A stretch of 64,000 bases of DNA from Myrica gale (GCA_963930655.1 OZ005605.1:19847501-19911500); one strand, 5' to 3'; shown: positions 24,417-37,345, counted from the stretch's first letter. Notes: generated by a model not told the origin, from the sequence alone. Made by a program: numbers and translations.

Positions 24417-26490
24417 TCAATGGTGATTTTCCAACAGCAACAATGTCATGACTACAAGAAGAATTACTTCTGCCAAATTTACACAACGTCGATTCCCATT
24501 TGCTATAGGAAACTGAGTAGGAAGCGAGCACTCCTCCCCATTGAAAAAGACCCTCGAAGGGAACCCATCCCCTTTCGCTATTTCGATAGCAGGGGTTTGC
24601 TTCTTCGTGAAGGAAATGACAGATTGTTGCTTTCCTGGCACTCTAGGATCTTTTGTTGGGTTTGATCCATTGGTCTCTCCCACCAAGAAATTCAAACCCC
24701 GTAAACCTTGCAAGAAGATAGTGTTGTTAAGCTCAGGAACTAACGTTCCATTGAGGGAATAAACATTTTCATAATCACGATAGGCTTTCGTCATTTGAAT
24801 AGCAGCGAACCAGTCCTCAAAATTCACTTCTTCCCAATTGAATAGCGTAATCCGAGCTGTCCACCCGCTCTTGTAGTCTGAGTTGACATGCCAATTTATG
24901 CTAACCCCACAATTGTCGCCACAAGGTAATGGCTTAGGGGCATCAAAATGCTTTATTTTAGCCCAAGCTAGTGCTTTATCTCTCCTATTCTCAAAGGGAA
25001 CAAGAAGAGCTTCTGGAGGGAGAAGCATAGCTGGGGCTTCCGGATTGCACTTTTCCTTGTCCTCACATCCACAGGCACAGGTATTACAAGGTATGACAGA
25101 GTCGTTGTAGTAGGCAGAGAAAGAAACACAGCACTTGGAGCTCCTTTTGGCTGGTTTTGTGATGTTGCAGACTATTTGCCAACTTGCAATTGCTGTGCTT
25201 GTTGCCTGAAGCCCACTGGGATCCGGAAATTCTGTTGGATCAACTCTCAGTGGTGGTCCACATTTGTAGTCAGGATTAAGAAGACCGACAATTTTCCATT
25301 TCTCTGGAGGATAAAGAGCTGTCCGATTCAAATCAGGTGGAATTTTGAACACCTGTAATTGGAAAACCGACTTTGATTTGCTCGAATCCATGATTGGTGG
25401 CAATAGACTACCATTTCTGCAGCAGTAGGGCAACTTTCCAACATTTGTATCGTTTGCTCTCTCACGAGGCATGTCACTGATGATCGGCTGCTTTTGGCAA
25501 TTCATGACTTTGGAAAAATCCATGTCTTTATACTGTTCTCCGGCCACCCCATAAATGCAGTCTGCATAGTCTATCTTATGTGTATAAGCTCCTCTCATTG
25601 TGAATATAAATTCGCCTCTCATCCACTCCCAGGTCAAGTTCCAACGATCAAGACGTCCCAAAGAATTTTTGTTCTCCATGGTGACCTGAACGAGATAATT
25701 GTTTTCATAGGCCTGGATGACATCATAGGAGATGCTAAGATCTCCATTCTGGCGAGGTAAGAACTTAGTTTTTAAAGTTTTGGCCTTAAATTTCCGATTC
25801 CGAATGCAACAAACATACATTGATCCCTCTGTTAAAGAGCAACGATAGGGGTAATTTGAATGAGACAGAAGTGAATGGAAAGATGGAAAAGAATTAGATC
25901 CAAGAAAGAAACAATAATTGGACAACGAAATACTTACTGTGACGTGTAGGTTCTGGGCACATGTACCCATCATTGGCAAGTCGTATTGTCTTAGGCATTG
26001 GAATCCCAGGCGGCTTCACCCCAAACTGGGTGCCACGTATATGAATTTTCGCCTGAATTTGGGTAAGATCGCCAGCCGTGTCAATCGATGTCTTCAAATC
26101 TGCCTGAGGAGACCCTGAAAAAAAAGTCCCGTTTCCAACGGGAGCCGGGAAATCATCGCCATCCATTAATACCGCTCCACCAGCTGCAACCAGGATCTCA
26201 TCGTGTTGAAACCCGATAAACAATTTCCACGCTTTGAGCTCGATTGTGCCCGTGTTCAATATCGTCGCGGTGGAATTGAAGGTCCATGATTGTGCCGATG
26301 CGTTCTTCACACGTGGGTATCCTTTAGTCCGAGAGATAAAGTCATAGGACAAGAAAATCCCATTGCAGCTTTCTACTGCCGGTGGTGGGGCAGCCGGTTG
26401 TTCATCGTCATAGTCTTGGGATTTGATCAAACGAACATTGAAAAACAAGAAGAAAAACACGAACGTTAGCAGTGCTAATGCCCTATTCAT
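24417..26490 (-). CDS. COBRA-like GPI-anchored protein (COBL7/COBL10 subgroup)
   Basis: Extracellular plasma-membrane protein of a family that orients cellulose deposition and guides cell expansion or tube growth. Two exons, 26490-25938 and 25828-24417, split by a 109-bp GT-AG intron in phase 1, give 654 residues. The length fits the long COBL7-11 subgroup, which has an extra N-terminal domain. Visible features: hydrophobic signal peptide 1-24, an N-terminal domain with many N-glycosylation sites, the COBRA domain from about 212 with the diagnostic CCVS at 417-420 inside a cysteine-rich patch (CNTCACGC), and a hydrophobic C-terminal tail (about 636-652) typical of a GPI signal. No defects seen. 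It lies between the HD-ZIP IV and RIC genes on the same strand. Which COBL orthologue it is cannot be decided here. Confidence 0.95.
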
Positions 26491-27800
26491 GTTTTTCTTT
26501 CCTGAAACCTGAGGAAGGAAACGTTTGAGGATATTACATGGGTCTAATCATGACAAAATTTGTTGAAATGGTTTCAGAGTCCAGAGGATTCGGCTAAATG
26601 CAGCCTCAATATTTGATGAAAAACAAATCCAGATTGGTAGCAATATGGATGGTAGCCAGAACAGTGTGACTGACTGAGAAAATGGGTGCAGAGGGAAACT
26701 CATGTTGACATTTGGAATATGAGAGGAAAAAATTGGTGGAGAAAAAGTCAGCTGAAACCTCCTCCTCTAAGTCAGCGATGTATTTGGCGGGGCGAAGTTA
26801 ACGGTCCTTTGGAATTTTGTAGCTCTGGTTTAAACGAGGATGACAAAAACACCCCGCAAATATGCTCTATTTTCTATATTTGTCCTTCACCTCTCTCTTA
26901 TTTACCAATCAAAATTGTGCAAGTGCTGAGAAAAAGAAAAAAAATACACCTGTTAACTGAATTAGGACCGCAGTAATTTTAATTTCACACTTTCTCATAA
27001 AAAAATTCAATAAAATTCGAATTCACCCTCAATTTCCACAACACAATCATTTAAAACAATTTGAAGGCAAATATGACCCAAATTTTCGATATTTATTTCC
27101 AAAAAATAAAATAAAGAAAATATTAGAATTGAAAAAATAGTTGTAAAAATTATTTTTTAAAAAAATTCTTAAACTTAATAGCTCACGTTACAGACCCAAA
27201 ATAGGAAGCATGTCTATTATTCTGTTGGGCCGACATTAACGGAGGTGTCTAGGAACGGTCTGAGCCGCATAGTCTACACGCTAAACACGTATTGGGCTCT
27301 AAGACAGTTTCAGCATGATGGGCTTGTCGCACTCTAGAAATCTCTAGGATCTTTGGGCCCACAAGATGAGGCCCAAGTCCAGCAATCGTACGTGCATGAA
27401 TGTATTGTACATTCCAGATCCGAAAACTGCTAGATCAAAAGAATTTGCTCCAGCTAATGCTCGTGGTCCATAGTCCATTGTAAGGCTATGATCGACTGTT
27501 ACATATTAAGATTTCAGCACAAGTCGTGCGAATGTCGTGCTTAGTTTAAATTCTCAACGACTTCGTGCCAACAACTTTGATTTGTCAATTTTTATAAGTC
27601 ACCCCTCGTGGGGAGTATACGATCGAGGATCCCTCCTGGAGATTTGTTGGCTACGTTCATAAAATTGTTCAATCTTTCCCTTTCCGAGCAGCCATAACCC
27701 TAGTATTGCGTGGAGCTTATTCGGGTTAATCGTTTGAAATCAGTGTATTTACCCAATTGGTTGTATGTTTCAAATTTTTAAGTCGTCCATGTTTAACTTC
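26491..27800. other. upstream region of the COBRA-like gene and spacer
   Basis: Probably includes the promoter and 5' UTR of the COBRA-like gene. No other gene, RNA or clear transposon end was recognised. Confidence 0.35.
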
Positions 27801-27819
27801 TAACTTCCTCACATGTGTA

Positions 27820-27945
27820 GGGAGATTAATAGGGCGGCTAACTTGTTAGCGAAAGAAGGGGGCCACTAGGCGGGCTGCGAACTTTGGAGGAGGACTTCAA
27901 ACAACGGAATATGGCCGCTGATTTTTTTATATATATATAATGAAT
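27820..27945 (+). pseudogene. LINE RNase H C-terminal remnant
   Basis: One frame reads REINRAANLLAKEG, the usual end of the RNase H domain of plant non-LTR retrotransposons, then hits a stop. Only this short tail is recognisable. A second diverged copy of the following sequence is at 28385-28460. Confidence 0.5.
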
Positions 27946-28173
27946 AATGCTGCTCACATTTCGAGATAATAACCATACAAAGGATAAGCCTACGTAAAGT
28001 CTAACTTACACCATATTATAAAAGAAAACTAGTAGGATCTTAAAAAGAATCAGAGAAATTATTATATGTTCCGTACTAGGCAGAGAGAGTGATGGCCGAA
28101 TAATGTAGACGTAACTATCGAGACTTAGACGAGCTAGTAATTAGAGTACCGAAAATTTGGGCATAGCAAAGCC

Positions 28174-28330
28174 CCAAAGAGACACTAAGATTGAGTGGAG
28201 AGGCCTACCGATGAGCTGAAAATAACAAGAAAATAAAGGCCAACAAGGATCGAAACAAATAGAAATATAACTTAGGACTAAAAAAGCTGAGTCGGAATTA
28301 GACTCCAAAGAGACACTAAGATTGAGTGGA
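28174..28330 (+). repeat. 26-bp exact direct repeat pair
   Basis: CCAAAGAGACACTAAGATTG followed by AGTGGA occurs at 28174-28199 and again at 28305-28330, 131 bases apart. No function recognised. Confidence 0.85.
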
Positions 28331-28379
28331 AAGAGCTAAAAACATCGGCGGCACATGAGAAAGACACGCGGCAGTTACC

Positions 28380-28655
28380 GGCACGTTAACTTTTTAAGCA
28401 AAATAAGGGGCCTCTAGGGGAGCTGCAAACTTTGCAGGAGAAGGACTTCAAACATCGAAATCTCTAATAACGTAATGAGTGATTGGTCCCTCTATTAGAT
28501 ATGTGAATTTATAGTTGATCAGCTTGGCTTTGCTAGTATCAGGCGTTTGATTCTTTTGTTTGTTTCTTGTTTTTTGTGGCCTTGTATGTTGTTTTTATGA
28601 ACTTTGGTATTCTTAGTGAGATACCGTACTCTTTCATTAAAAAAAAAAAAGTCAT
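28380..28655 (+). mobile_element. LINE 3'-end remnant with A-tail
   Basis: Positions 28385-28460 match the 27830-27905 LINE remnant at many places (GGAGAAGGACTTCAAACA against GGAGGACTTCAAACA). Downstream is T/G-rich sequence ending in a 12-A run near 28640-28651, as expected for a LINE 3' end. The reading frame is destroyed. Confidence 0.45.
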
Positions 28656-29706
28656 CCCCTTGCTTATTTGAATTTGTTATTACGTGAACTCCCAGATGCC
28701 TGGATACACCTTGATTTCCATATCAAAAGCTTTGTTGCAGTACCATGTGAATTGCACAACATTGCTGGCATGCGTCCGAAAAAACTAAGAAGAAATAGCT
28801 TTCAAGGTTGTGAACTAACATTCTAGTGAAAAAAAAAGCGGTTCCAATAGTTTTCTAGAGGGGGAGAGCGTCTGCTCGCTCTTGACCCTTCCTCGCCTCT
28901 TCTGACCTTTTTCTCTGCAGACTCCGGCCTCCTCCCGTTTGTCCCTTCCCTTCCCGTCCCCCATGACTGTTTTTTCTCTTCTCCCCTCCAGTGCCGCAGT
29001 TTTTGACTCCTCGGCACGACAGAGCTCTGTAGCTCCAGGCGCTCCTTTGCACATCTCTTCGACGCTGGTGCAGAGCGCCGAAGAGATGTGCAAAGGCGCT
29101 GGTGTGGCGGCGCGTGAAGTGCCACACGCGTCCTCGCGCGCGCATAGATTTCATGTGCATGCCCTTTTATGCTCTGTTTGGGTTGCTTTTTGTGGTTTTC
29201 TTCGGCTCTGTGTTCTGGCCGGCAGTCCATGAGATTCTTTTTATTGCGTGCTTTGCTTTTTTAATGTTGTTTCTAATGATTTTATTCCTCTGGGCTTTTG
29301 TGGGAATGATCTCATGACATCCTTATTTTCGATGAGTCTCTCTGCAGAAATGAACCTGTTGGTTGCTGGTTCCTCTTTGTAGTGGTTAATTGGTAGTTTT
29401 TGGTATTTCGTGTTTTCCTCCCTTATGATTGTGTTGTTATAGATGAATTTCTTGGGACTCGAATTGCTACCTCGCTGGCAGAGTTTTCTTCGTGTCTTTG
29501 GACCTATTTCAAAATTATGGATCTTTTGGCCTATCTGTATGAGATCTTTATGACTATAGATTAAGGCCTTTGAGGCTGTTGGTTGTATGGCCCTTTGGAC
29601 CTTTAATATTACTGTTATGGGCTTTATGTCCATGTTCATTATATCGGGCCTTTGAGGCTTATTTGTACTCAGCACTGTTGTTCTGTTTCCAGTTGAACAA
29701 ACATTC
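28656..29706. other. GC/CT-rich stretch with an 18-bp hairpin, no gene recognised
   Basis: 28840-29230 is unusually GC-rich for this window and gives overlapping open frames on both strands, so composition rather than coding explains them. A perfect 18-bp inverted repeat (29044-29061 and 29079-29096, 17-base loop, CCTTTGCACATCTCTTCG) lies within it. 29320-29700 is T-rich with repeated GGCCTTTGAGGCT-type words. It could be old transposon sequence. Confidence 0.4.
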
Positions 29707-29709
29707 TAT

Positions 29710-29908
29710 GGGTGGGTTTGTGTGGTAAAATTTTTGGTATTGGGTTTAGTGTTGGTATTGAGTTTAGTGAAAAAGTGAAGAGAGATGTAATATTTTATAG
29801 TTTTTGTAATTTTTTATATTTTTTGATGGGAGAGAGAGAGATTATATTGGAGTATTTTATTAGGAGAGAGATAAAATTTTGGGTAAAATTTTAGTGACAA
29901 ACGCAGCC
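29710..29908. mobile_element. 199-bp TTA/TAA-type MITE
   Basis: Ends GGGTGGGTTTGTG and, inward from the right, GGCTGCGTTTGTCAC. The flanks are TAT on the left and TAA on the right. The interior matches the nested MITE at 11038-11194 (TTGGTATTGAGTTTAGTGAA, TTTTTTGATGGGAGAGAGA). Confidence 0.75.
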
Positions 29909-30317
29909 TAAATCAAGGATCATTTGAAGCTTGAAAAAGGGCATCTCCAACTGGTAGAAAAGAACTTGGGACTTGAATCGAGTTCAAGTTCAATCATCTA
30001 AACTAGCCAAACTTAAAGCACCAGCAGAGCTAAGGAACGAATTCTATGCATGTTATTCCTCTATGAAACCAAAAAAATTCATCTTCAACTGTCCTCCTGA
30101 TCGGATGTGGATCGATTTTTCTTCTTTTTCACATATGGTAGCGCACCACCAATTAATTTCCATCTTTCTCAAAAACATTTTTTTTTTAATTTACATAATC
30201 TGTTCAACCTCACAAATTGTCCTTTCTTGATGAACTTGGGAACAATCTGCGTACGCAAAGGGGATTTTCCTAATTGCACCAACTTCATAATCTTACAGGC
30301 TTACAGCATGAGTACGT

Positions 30318-31789
30318 CTAACCTTGTAGGTTTGATATTGTTGCATCCAAATCACTGGATCCAGTCTTCGACTTCGATGCTCGTCCGGATCTAGAGGAAG
30401 AAGAAGTAGACCTAGACTTTTTTCTCTTCGCTTTCTTGGGAACATTAGGAACTTCTGTAGCTGGAACGTCTTTGAACATGTCACATGCTTGTTGATGTCT
30501 CAGTGAATGATCAAAATCTGTCGCAAGAGACCAAAATACAAGTTCAAGCGCAAGAATCCAGAATTTACATTTATACTAAAAGAACAAATAAGAAAAGAAT
30601 GTGATCATTCGCCAGAAAGGAAATTATTCATCTTATCCCAATCACCTCTGGAAACCTATCCCCAGCTTCCATCTTAGCAGATATCAGCATCTATCGATGT
30701 ATGAAAAACTTTAAACTCAATACGAGCAAAAGCTTCAATCAACGAGCTTTCTGGGTGGACCCCCAAAAGCTGGCCTCTTTTCGGGCCGTGAGCAATTAGG
30801 TTCTCTCGTGACAGAAAAGCCAAAAAAATGTCCTGTGGGAGGCTAAGAATCTTGAAATCTTTTCCACGTCGCATAACTTTAGCCCCCCAGTAATCTAAAC
30901 GAAATGTTAATATGTTATTTCCTCTTCAACTAGTTAACCCGTGAATAGGCCTTGTTTGTACTCGATCGTCTTTCTCTAGCACAAGTGCACATGATCAAGT
31001 CGGCTCTATGATCCCCCTTGATGTTTTCTTTTTCGTACGTAATGCATCTTTGGCTTGGAAAAAAAACAAGTGCACATGATCATCAAGAAGCATAGAAGTT
31101 AGAACATCTGGACTCTGGAGACATTACTCAAAATGATATCATGGTCGCAGCAATCTCTTTAATATCTGTACAGCATGTGATGTCTTTTAATACATTCTCT
31201 TGCCTATTCATTTTATATATATGTGTGTGTGTGTGCGCTTTTTCTCAAAAAACTCAAACATACCTTGAGAGGACCGTGCGGAAAGAGCCACAGAGGTGGA
31301 ATCTCTATAATCACTAAGGCTACCAAGCGATTGCGTTGAAAACTCACATACTGCTTTGTATTCATTCATCTGCATAATCCGACACGCTGTCTCAAATTAG
31401 TGGACCAAACACAGAGACTCTTAACGATAAATGGGATAATCGGAAAGAAGTAGAAAAGGAGTAATATGTGGACTGCGTACCCAACTAGGTGCACTGCCAG
31501 ATGGGCCATCCAGCCCTATGTGTGCCACATGCTTCACATCTGTCGGGTACCCAATTTCCATCTCACGCTGTTCCTTGACGACTACATCAAGTCGATTTTC
31601 CAATTTAGCCCTCAAAAAATCAAGATCCATAAAAAATATTCAAGGCGAAAACAAAGAGGCATTCATAAATATCAATCATAGATCAGATGCACATAGATAG
31701 ATATATACGTGTGTGGAGAAGGAGGCATTACCAAAAATTTGGGAGATGAATTTGAAACTTTTGTAGATTCCTTTCATCTTGGCGGACAT
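30318..31789 (-). CDS. RIC protein: ROP-interactive CRIB-motif protein (RIC9/10/11-like)
   Basis: Small effector of ROP/RAC GTPases that relays polarity and cytoskeletal signals. Four short exons, not visible as one frame: 31789-31732, 31581-31481, 31369-31264, 30517-30318. All introns are GT-AG and phases join cleanly to 154 residues ending at TAG. Residues 1-20 resemble the family N-terminus ([19 protein letters not shown]). The CRIB motif follows at about 30-47 ([17 protein letters not shown]), with the two histidines needed for GTPase binding; the usual Trp before Asp-Gly is Leu here. The C-terminal third is lysine/serine-rich ([15 protein letters not shown]), as in RICs that bind membranes or nuclei. 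A long leader with an apparent intron lies upstream. In Arabidopsis RIC10/RIC11 adjoin PDF2/ATML1 (from memory), in keeping with the HD-ZIP gene in this window. Confidence 0.9.
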
Positions 31790-32610
31790 GGTAGGAGCAA
31801 GACAACAGACGCTTGTAAGTAATGACACAGTACTGGGGAAGCAAACTCCAATTAAGCGTGGAGAGATGCTTCTTCTGCGTGCCTGAAAGTCGATTTAGTT
31901 AGCTGGGACTTTTTATATTTTAATAATTTTCCATTCAGACAAGAAGGTAGAGTATCAAAGAAGTTTATTGCATGTGATTTGGGAACATTCTTTTTCCTGT
32001 GGAGGAAGATAGGTATCAACAGTAGATTCAAACAGCAATGAAGCGTTTCTGAGAAAGAAATTATCTGGAGTACATGTGAAATCAAACATTTTTCGTTATG
32101 GGAGAGTTAATTTAGAGGTTTTAGCCAAACCCAAAAAGAGAGAGATAGAGAGAATGGAGTATAGTACCTTAACAAGATTATTATGATCATACCGAAGAGC
32201 AGGAGATTCAAAAAGCAAGCGACTTCTCCTCCTCTTCCAACAACTGTTGCAGGCCTTCAGAGTTCGTCTTTCGACAACGAATTTTGATGGACGAACAACA
32301 CAGACAAAGACTCCCTTTGGGATCAGGAGGGCTTGCGGCATTCATCTGCCCATAAGCCAAGAATGAGAAGTGGAAGACACGGGCGTGATGGAAAGTCTCA
32401 TCGAAACTGAGATATGACGGTGAGGGAATGCTGATGGAGAGGGCCGGAAAACTAAGACGATTAGAAGGGCCTAAGAGGAAGAAAAGAGAAGGTGGGCAGC
32501 CATGAAAACATCCAAAATGAAGGGCGAGAGAAGGTTTTGAAAGACGGGACAAGGAAGAGTGGGACATAATAATAAATTGTGTGGCTATTGATTAGCCTCC
32601 TAAAATATAG
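31790..32610 (-). other. probable 5' leader of the RIC gene, with intron and upstream ORFs
   Basis: On the minus strand a TATA-like ATATAAAAAAGT (32611-32622) precedes sequence with a plausible donor (AAG/GTACTA, about 32167) and acceptor (CCCCAG, about 31830). A 119-codon frame at 32567-32208 would be a long upstream ORF. It has no recognised domain, so I do not call it a protein. Confidence 0.4.
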
Positions 32611-32622
32611 ACTTTTTTATAT

Positions 32623-34932
32623 TCTATTTGGAAAGAATAAAACAAAGAGTAAACTGCAAACGAATATTTTAGAATGGGGCTCCCTTTAATCTTTATTTTG
32701 GTTAAAGGGGTTCATGATGTCATTTATCTTGGCCGGGGACTGTCTTGTCGTAGTTGAACAGGTAAGAGCCAGCGCCCGGCCGGCTTCAGAAATTATTTCT
32801 CTCGTTAAGGTCGTACCTAGCTAAAAGAACATAGGAGACTTCTGAAATATGATTATAGGCTGTCCAACAATACAAGTGGAGCCGGGAGCGTCCTGTTTGA
32901 TTATTCCATGATAAAGTTCCTTTTTGTAACATTAGGAATTTTCTTACGGGAGACAACAGTAAGAACCAAACGCCTAGTTGCCCTTAATAGAGAGATAAAA
33001 AGTAATAGCAACATATGTGCACGTTCTACAAGACCGCTGGCTTATGGAACTGATCAGAAAGATGGTCCGGACATCGGGTGAGGACCAAATTACCTTTGGT
33101 TCGAATGGGTTGTGCTCCCCATTTTCTCTACGATCCCCAGTTTCATGTCATGCATCTGGGGATCAGGCACCTCTGAAGTTGCCTTAAAACAACAGGGTGA
33201 ATTTTGCCTTTAAACAAATTATACAAAATCTTACTGATCCAACCTTTCTTCCAGTATATCGTAAGTAACAAGTAGTCTACGTGGATAGCAGCAGATAGAA
33301 AACCGCTGCCCGCTCTTTGAAATGGTTGACTGATTAGCAATTACTAATTAATTACTCGTTTGCCAGTTGATTGCCAGAATTCTGAAAGCTCTTTTCAAGT
33401 ACCCAATTAAAGTTCTCTTTCTTCATTTCTTTATAATTATTACAACGGAGTATAATGGAGTACTGGTTCAAAATATTTGCTTGAACGCCAAAAAAAAGAA
33501 GAAGAAAAAGAAACAATATTCTGTTAATTGGATTGAGTCGGAGATCTGTATCTTCATAACTGTCAAGGCATTTTCTTTACTCTTCTCGCGTGCCATCCAA
33601 ATGGATGACATAATTACTTTACTTTGATTTTCCTTAGTTTTAGGGCATTTTATATAATGAACATAAACTTCGATCTGTCTCCACGTATGCCCCTTGTTTG
33701 ATTAAGAATTTTCCCGATGTGCGATATTCTTAGAGGATTGCATGCATATCTTCCCATAAAATCTAATGTTACAGTGAATTCGTATACGTTTCTGAACAGA
33801 TCCCATAAAATGTTTAAATGGCTGTGATAATCTGTGCAGAGGGGTTTTCTGAGGGTTGGGGGCTCGTTTGGTTCAGCTGGTTTCCTTCTGAGAAACAGCC
33901 CCGAAGTTTCCTGGTTACTTAATATGGAAATATGTGCCGGCCACCCTAAGACATTCTCTTAGTTTTATTACCAATGTGGATCTTGACATGTCCTCAAGTT
34001 GCTCTAAATTATGAACAGAACTGGATTCAATGGTACAATTCGGTAATAATTAGCTGGGACTTTTAATATTTATCATGTTGATTCAAGTTCAACATCAGGA
34101 GACAGCATATTTGAGGAAAGAAACAAAAAAAATTAATGGAGAAATTGGAATGGTGATAGTCAATGCGGATTGGATTGATTTGGGATCAGGATTAGTGAAA
34201 AGTGGACACTGATATCAGTTATCAAAACTTAAAAAAGTGTTGTGAAACAAAAAAAAAAAGTGTCATTTTCAATTATTTGCTGGAACTTGTTGTAAACAGG
34301 GAGTCATATTGAATTAGGCGGGGAAGCTAAAAGCCTAAAAACATAAAAGTCCACCCATATATAAAGGTCCGTCTATATATCTAAGATACAAAGGGCTCTA
34401 AAAGATAAGTTGATCTGTGTATAAAAAGTTCATCTATCTAAGTTAAGGGTCGAAAAGAATACAAGTCCATCTGTGTATGATGCTCTAAGACTGCTCTAGA
34501 ATGCCATGCTGCTGTTAAAGAGATCGAGTCCTCCCTGTGGGCAATGAGGTAGTCCTCAGTTTCGTCCACCATGGCCAGTAGTCTTCACGATGCTGGGTTC
34601 TGGATGGAAGAGGTTCCAAAGTTTCAAAATTTAATGACAGGTCTGTATATCTTGTATATTGAGGTATTTACATATACCAGTGGTTACTTTCCACGGGTAT
34701 GGGTACAAGTAACTTTTGGTGGAAAACAAATGGCATGTTAACCTTGCATTAGGACCAAGGAAAGAAATGAAGAATATTTAAGCTCCTTCATGGAAACAGA
34801 TAAACTCATTGGTAAATTGTTCACAGAAACAACCACAAAATCCCACTAATTAACATGATAGAGATGAAGGAAAAGCGCAAGAAAAAAGCCACAAGCTCCA
34901 GTTAGTTATTGAAACAAAAGAGTAAGCCATCT
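32623..34932. other. long intergenic stretch, no gene recognised
   Basis: AT-rich. An A/G-rich tract near 33490-33512. The words AAAGTCCA/AAGGTCC...TCTATATATCTAAG recur loosely at 34340-34480, suggesting a degenerate tandem repeat. No gene, RNA or transposon ends identified. Confidence 0.35.
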
Positions 34933-37345
34933 TCACAACCCTTCTGTATAAGCCACTCCACTGGACTTCAACCAAAACCCTCCTTGTATCAGCTCAGCTA
35001 CCGTGAATTGTTTGGCTTCCTCTGCGCTGGTAATAACATGGTAACCAGGCCAGTTCACTCTCTTGCTAGTCCCAGCACCGGGTCCTCTGTTAATATACTC
35101 CCCATAATACAATGTCTTCAATCCGAAATCCCCACTCCACACTGACCAGCCGGCCGGAACAATATGGTCACCTATGTAGGACTGCATGACTACGGTTCTT
35201 GAATACTCCTTCCACGGACGGCCCAAATATGATTGGACTGAGGCCTTTACAGGCTCAAGGTCAGGGCTTGCTATTATGTTGCAGTTTTGGATGGAGGTCC
35301 CAGTGGCTTGGTTTGGGTCAGTTCGACCTTGGGCTGTTACCATGTTGGTTTGTCCACTCATGGGCTTTCGGGCTACTAGTTTGCAGTTTTGGAACACTAC
35401 CGCTGCGTTACCGAAGATGAAGTCCACTGTTCCGGTGATGTAGGAGTCTCGGTAGAATTGCCTGTTGGAGTGGGCATAGAGAGTGTCCTGATAAGCGTCG
35501 ATGCGGCAGCGGTTTATGACAGATTGGTCGGCCCCGACACGAAGCGCCACCGCTTGGTGCTTTTGCGGCCCAGCTGTGTTTTGGAACCATATGTCTTGGG
35601 CTATGAATCCATCACCAACTGCAGCTACAATATTGGTGGATCACAATGGGGTATTGTTAGAAAGCAACTTTCTTGGACCAAGGGGTAGAGCCCATTCAAG
35701 TGAGAGGCTCTCATCAAATTCTAGCGATGAGCCTAAAACCCGAACAAATCTAGTTATGGATGGGCTTAAATTTTACGCCTGGCTTTGGTCCTTTCATTTT
35801 CTTTTCCTGTTTTAGATACAGCTCATCGAAGGGTACTACAAATTAATCTCAATAATCAGTAATTAGAAATGTTTCATTTGGTATTGAGCGTATGACCAAG
35901 TACTAGTAATATGTTTTATCTATTGAGTTAGACAAACAGCAAATGACCAAGTCCCGCAACTATTTTTCTTTACAACTTCTAAGATTTTTAAGATTTTTTT
36001 CCTAAAAAAAATAAAAATCTAGAGCCTTTAATTTCTAAGAGCTAAATAGTAATCAAAAGGGAAAAAAATACACTTTTGTACCCTCGTATTTGGAATACTA
36101 ACACTTTGTATCTCATCTTTTCTAATTTCGTGAAATTGAGCCTCTAAAATTATGATTTTCGTTGATTTACACCTTCCGTCCAAATTAATATCAAGACGGA
36201 CATAAAATTGGGCAGAGGATGTAAGTCAAAATGTTATGGCTCAATATCACAAAAATAAAAGGTAGGGTGCAAATATCAATATCTCCAAATTTCGAGGGCA
36301 AAAATGTATTTTCACATAAAGAATGAAAGAAAAAAGAAAGCGGTATTGTAATAATAAGATCCGTCGAGTTAATTGAAAAAGAAAGATCTTTACCTAGAGT
36401 AGCAGAATTGAAAGTAGTGGATCCATCAATGACATTCAAGCTTCCGGTGATAAGGGTTGAATTCATGCCATCACCAACTATCATGACATTCTTTTTACTC
36501 TTTCCCACCTCAACATTTTCTGCATAAGTGCCCTTCTTCACATAAATAATATACCTAGTCTTGCCATTATTTGGTGCCGATGCCACTGCTTCTTTCACAG
36601 TCTTGTAGTTCCCACTCCCATCCTTGGCCACCACAACGTTGGCCTTGATTTCCTTGGGCAGAGCTTCTAAAAGCCTCCGGTCTCTAATCCTTACCCATGA
36701 GGGCAATTCCTCGTTTAATGAGTCAATCACTTCGGTCTTCAAGGGAGAAACTGCTACAAGCATGGCCAGGGAGGTTCTGGCTCTTGTGATCAAGTCCTTG
36801 AGCCCAGGCTCCATTGAGGTCCACGCTAACCCCTCTAGTCCATCCAAGCATGTGACATGGTTGGTGAGTACACTACTTAGCCATCCACGAGCATCTTCAC
36901 GGGATCTGCCAGTCGCATCTTCTAGAGCCACTATAGAGTCCAAGATCCTGTCCCTGGACAAGTCCATCAGCTGCACACAATCAAGCAAAGCCGCTTGTTC
37001 TCTAGCATCGTCGATCCTGTAGTTGGCTTCTTTGGCTGTTCTTGTGACTTTCTGTATTTCGTATGCGGACCTTCTTAAGAACACTTGCAATAGATGGATG
37101 TCGTTCATTTGCAGAATCGTATTTGTGTTCCCGACCATTTCTGAGACAGTGGTCAAGCATGATGTCCGGTTCTGGGCTTGATCACAGATTTGCCGCTGTA
37201 GGAGGGAAATAGAGGATCTGGGTTTTAGGAGATGGGTACCAACAAGTGCAGATGAGCTTATGATGGCAGCTAGGGAGAGAAATAGGTATACACTCCTGCA
37301 TGGAGAAGTTTTGGGGTTTTCCAGTAGAGGTTGGTAGGTTGCCAT
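34933..37345 (-). CDS. pectin methylesterase with N-terminal inhibitor domain (type I PME)
   Basis: Removes methyl esters from wall homogalacturonan, changing wall stiffness and calcium cross-linking. Two exons, 37345-36394 and 35624-34933, with a 769-bp GT-AG intron, give 547 residues. The acceptor is placed at TAG so that the junction reads SATLAAVGDGFIAQD, as in the family. Visible: a cytosolic tail and signal-anchor helix (about 17-42), a PMEI-like pro-region, the RRLL processing motif (in RDRRLLEALP), then the catalytic beta-helix with QDTLYAHSNRQFY, GTVDFIFGNAAVVFQNC (two catalytic aspartates by family knowledge, one here) and LGRPWKEYSRTV (substrate-binding Arg and Trp). Ends SSGVAYTEGL. 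No defects. The intron contains a 253-bp inverted-repeat MITE. Confidence 0.96.
36061..36313. mobile_element. 253-bp inverted-repeat MITE inside the pectinesterase intron
   Basis: Left end GAAAAAAATACACTTTTG...CCCTCG; right end, read inward, GAAAATACATTTTTGCCCTCG cut at the shared GCCCTCG. The two halves remain similar over about 115 bases each. No target duplication was identified with confidence. Confidence 0.65.

Noticed and set aside
28815-29317. Several overlapping open frames of 90-135 codons on both strands
   Set aside because: They coincide with a GC/CT-rich island where stops are rare in all frames; no family resemblance in any frame.
32208-32567. 119-codon minus-strand frame upstream of the RIC gene
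   Set aside because: No domain and low-complexity Ser/Pro/Phe content; best explained as leader sequence of the RIC transcript.
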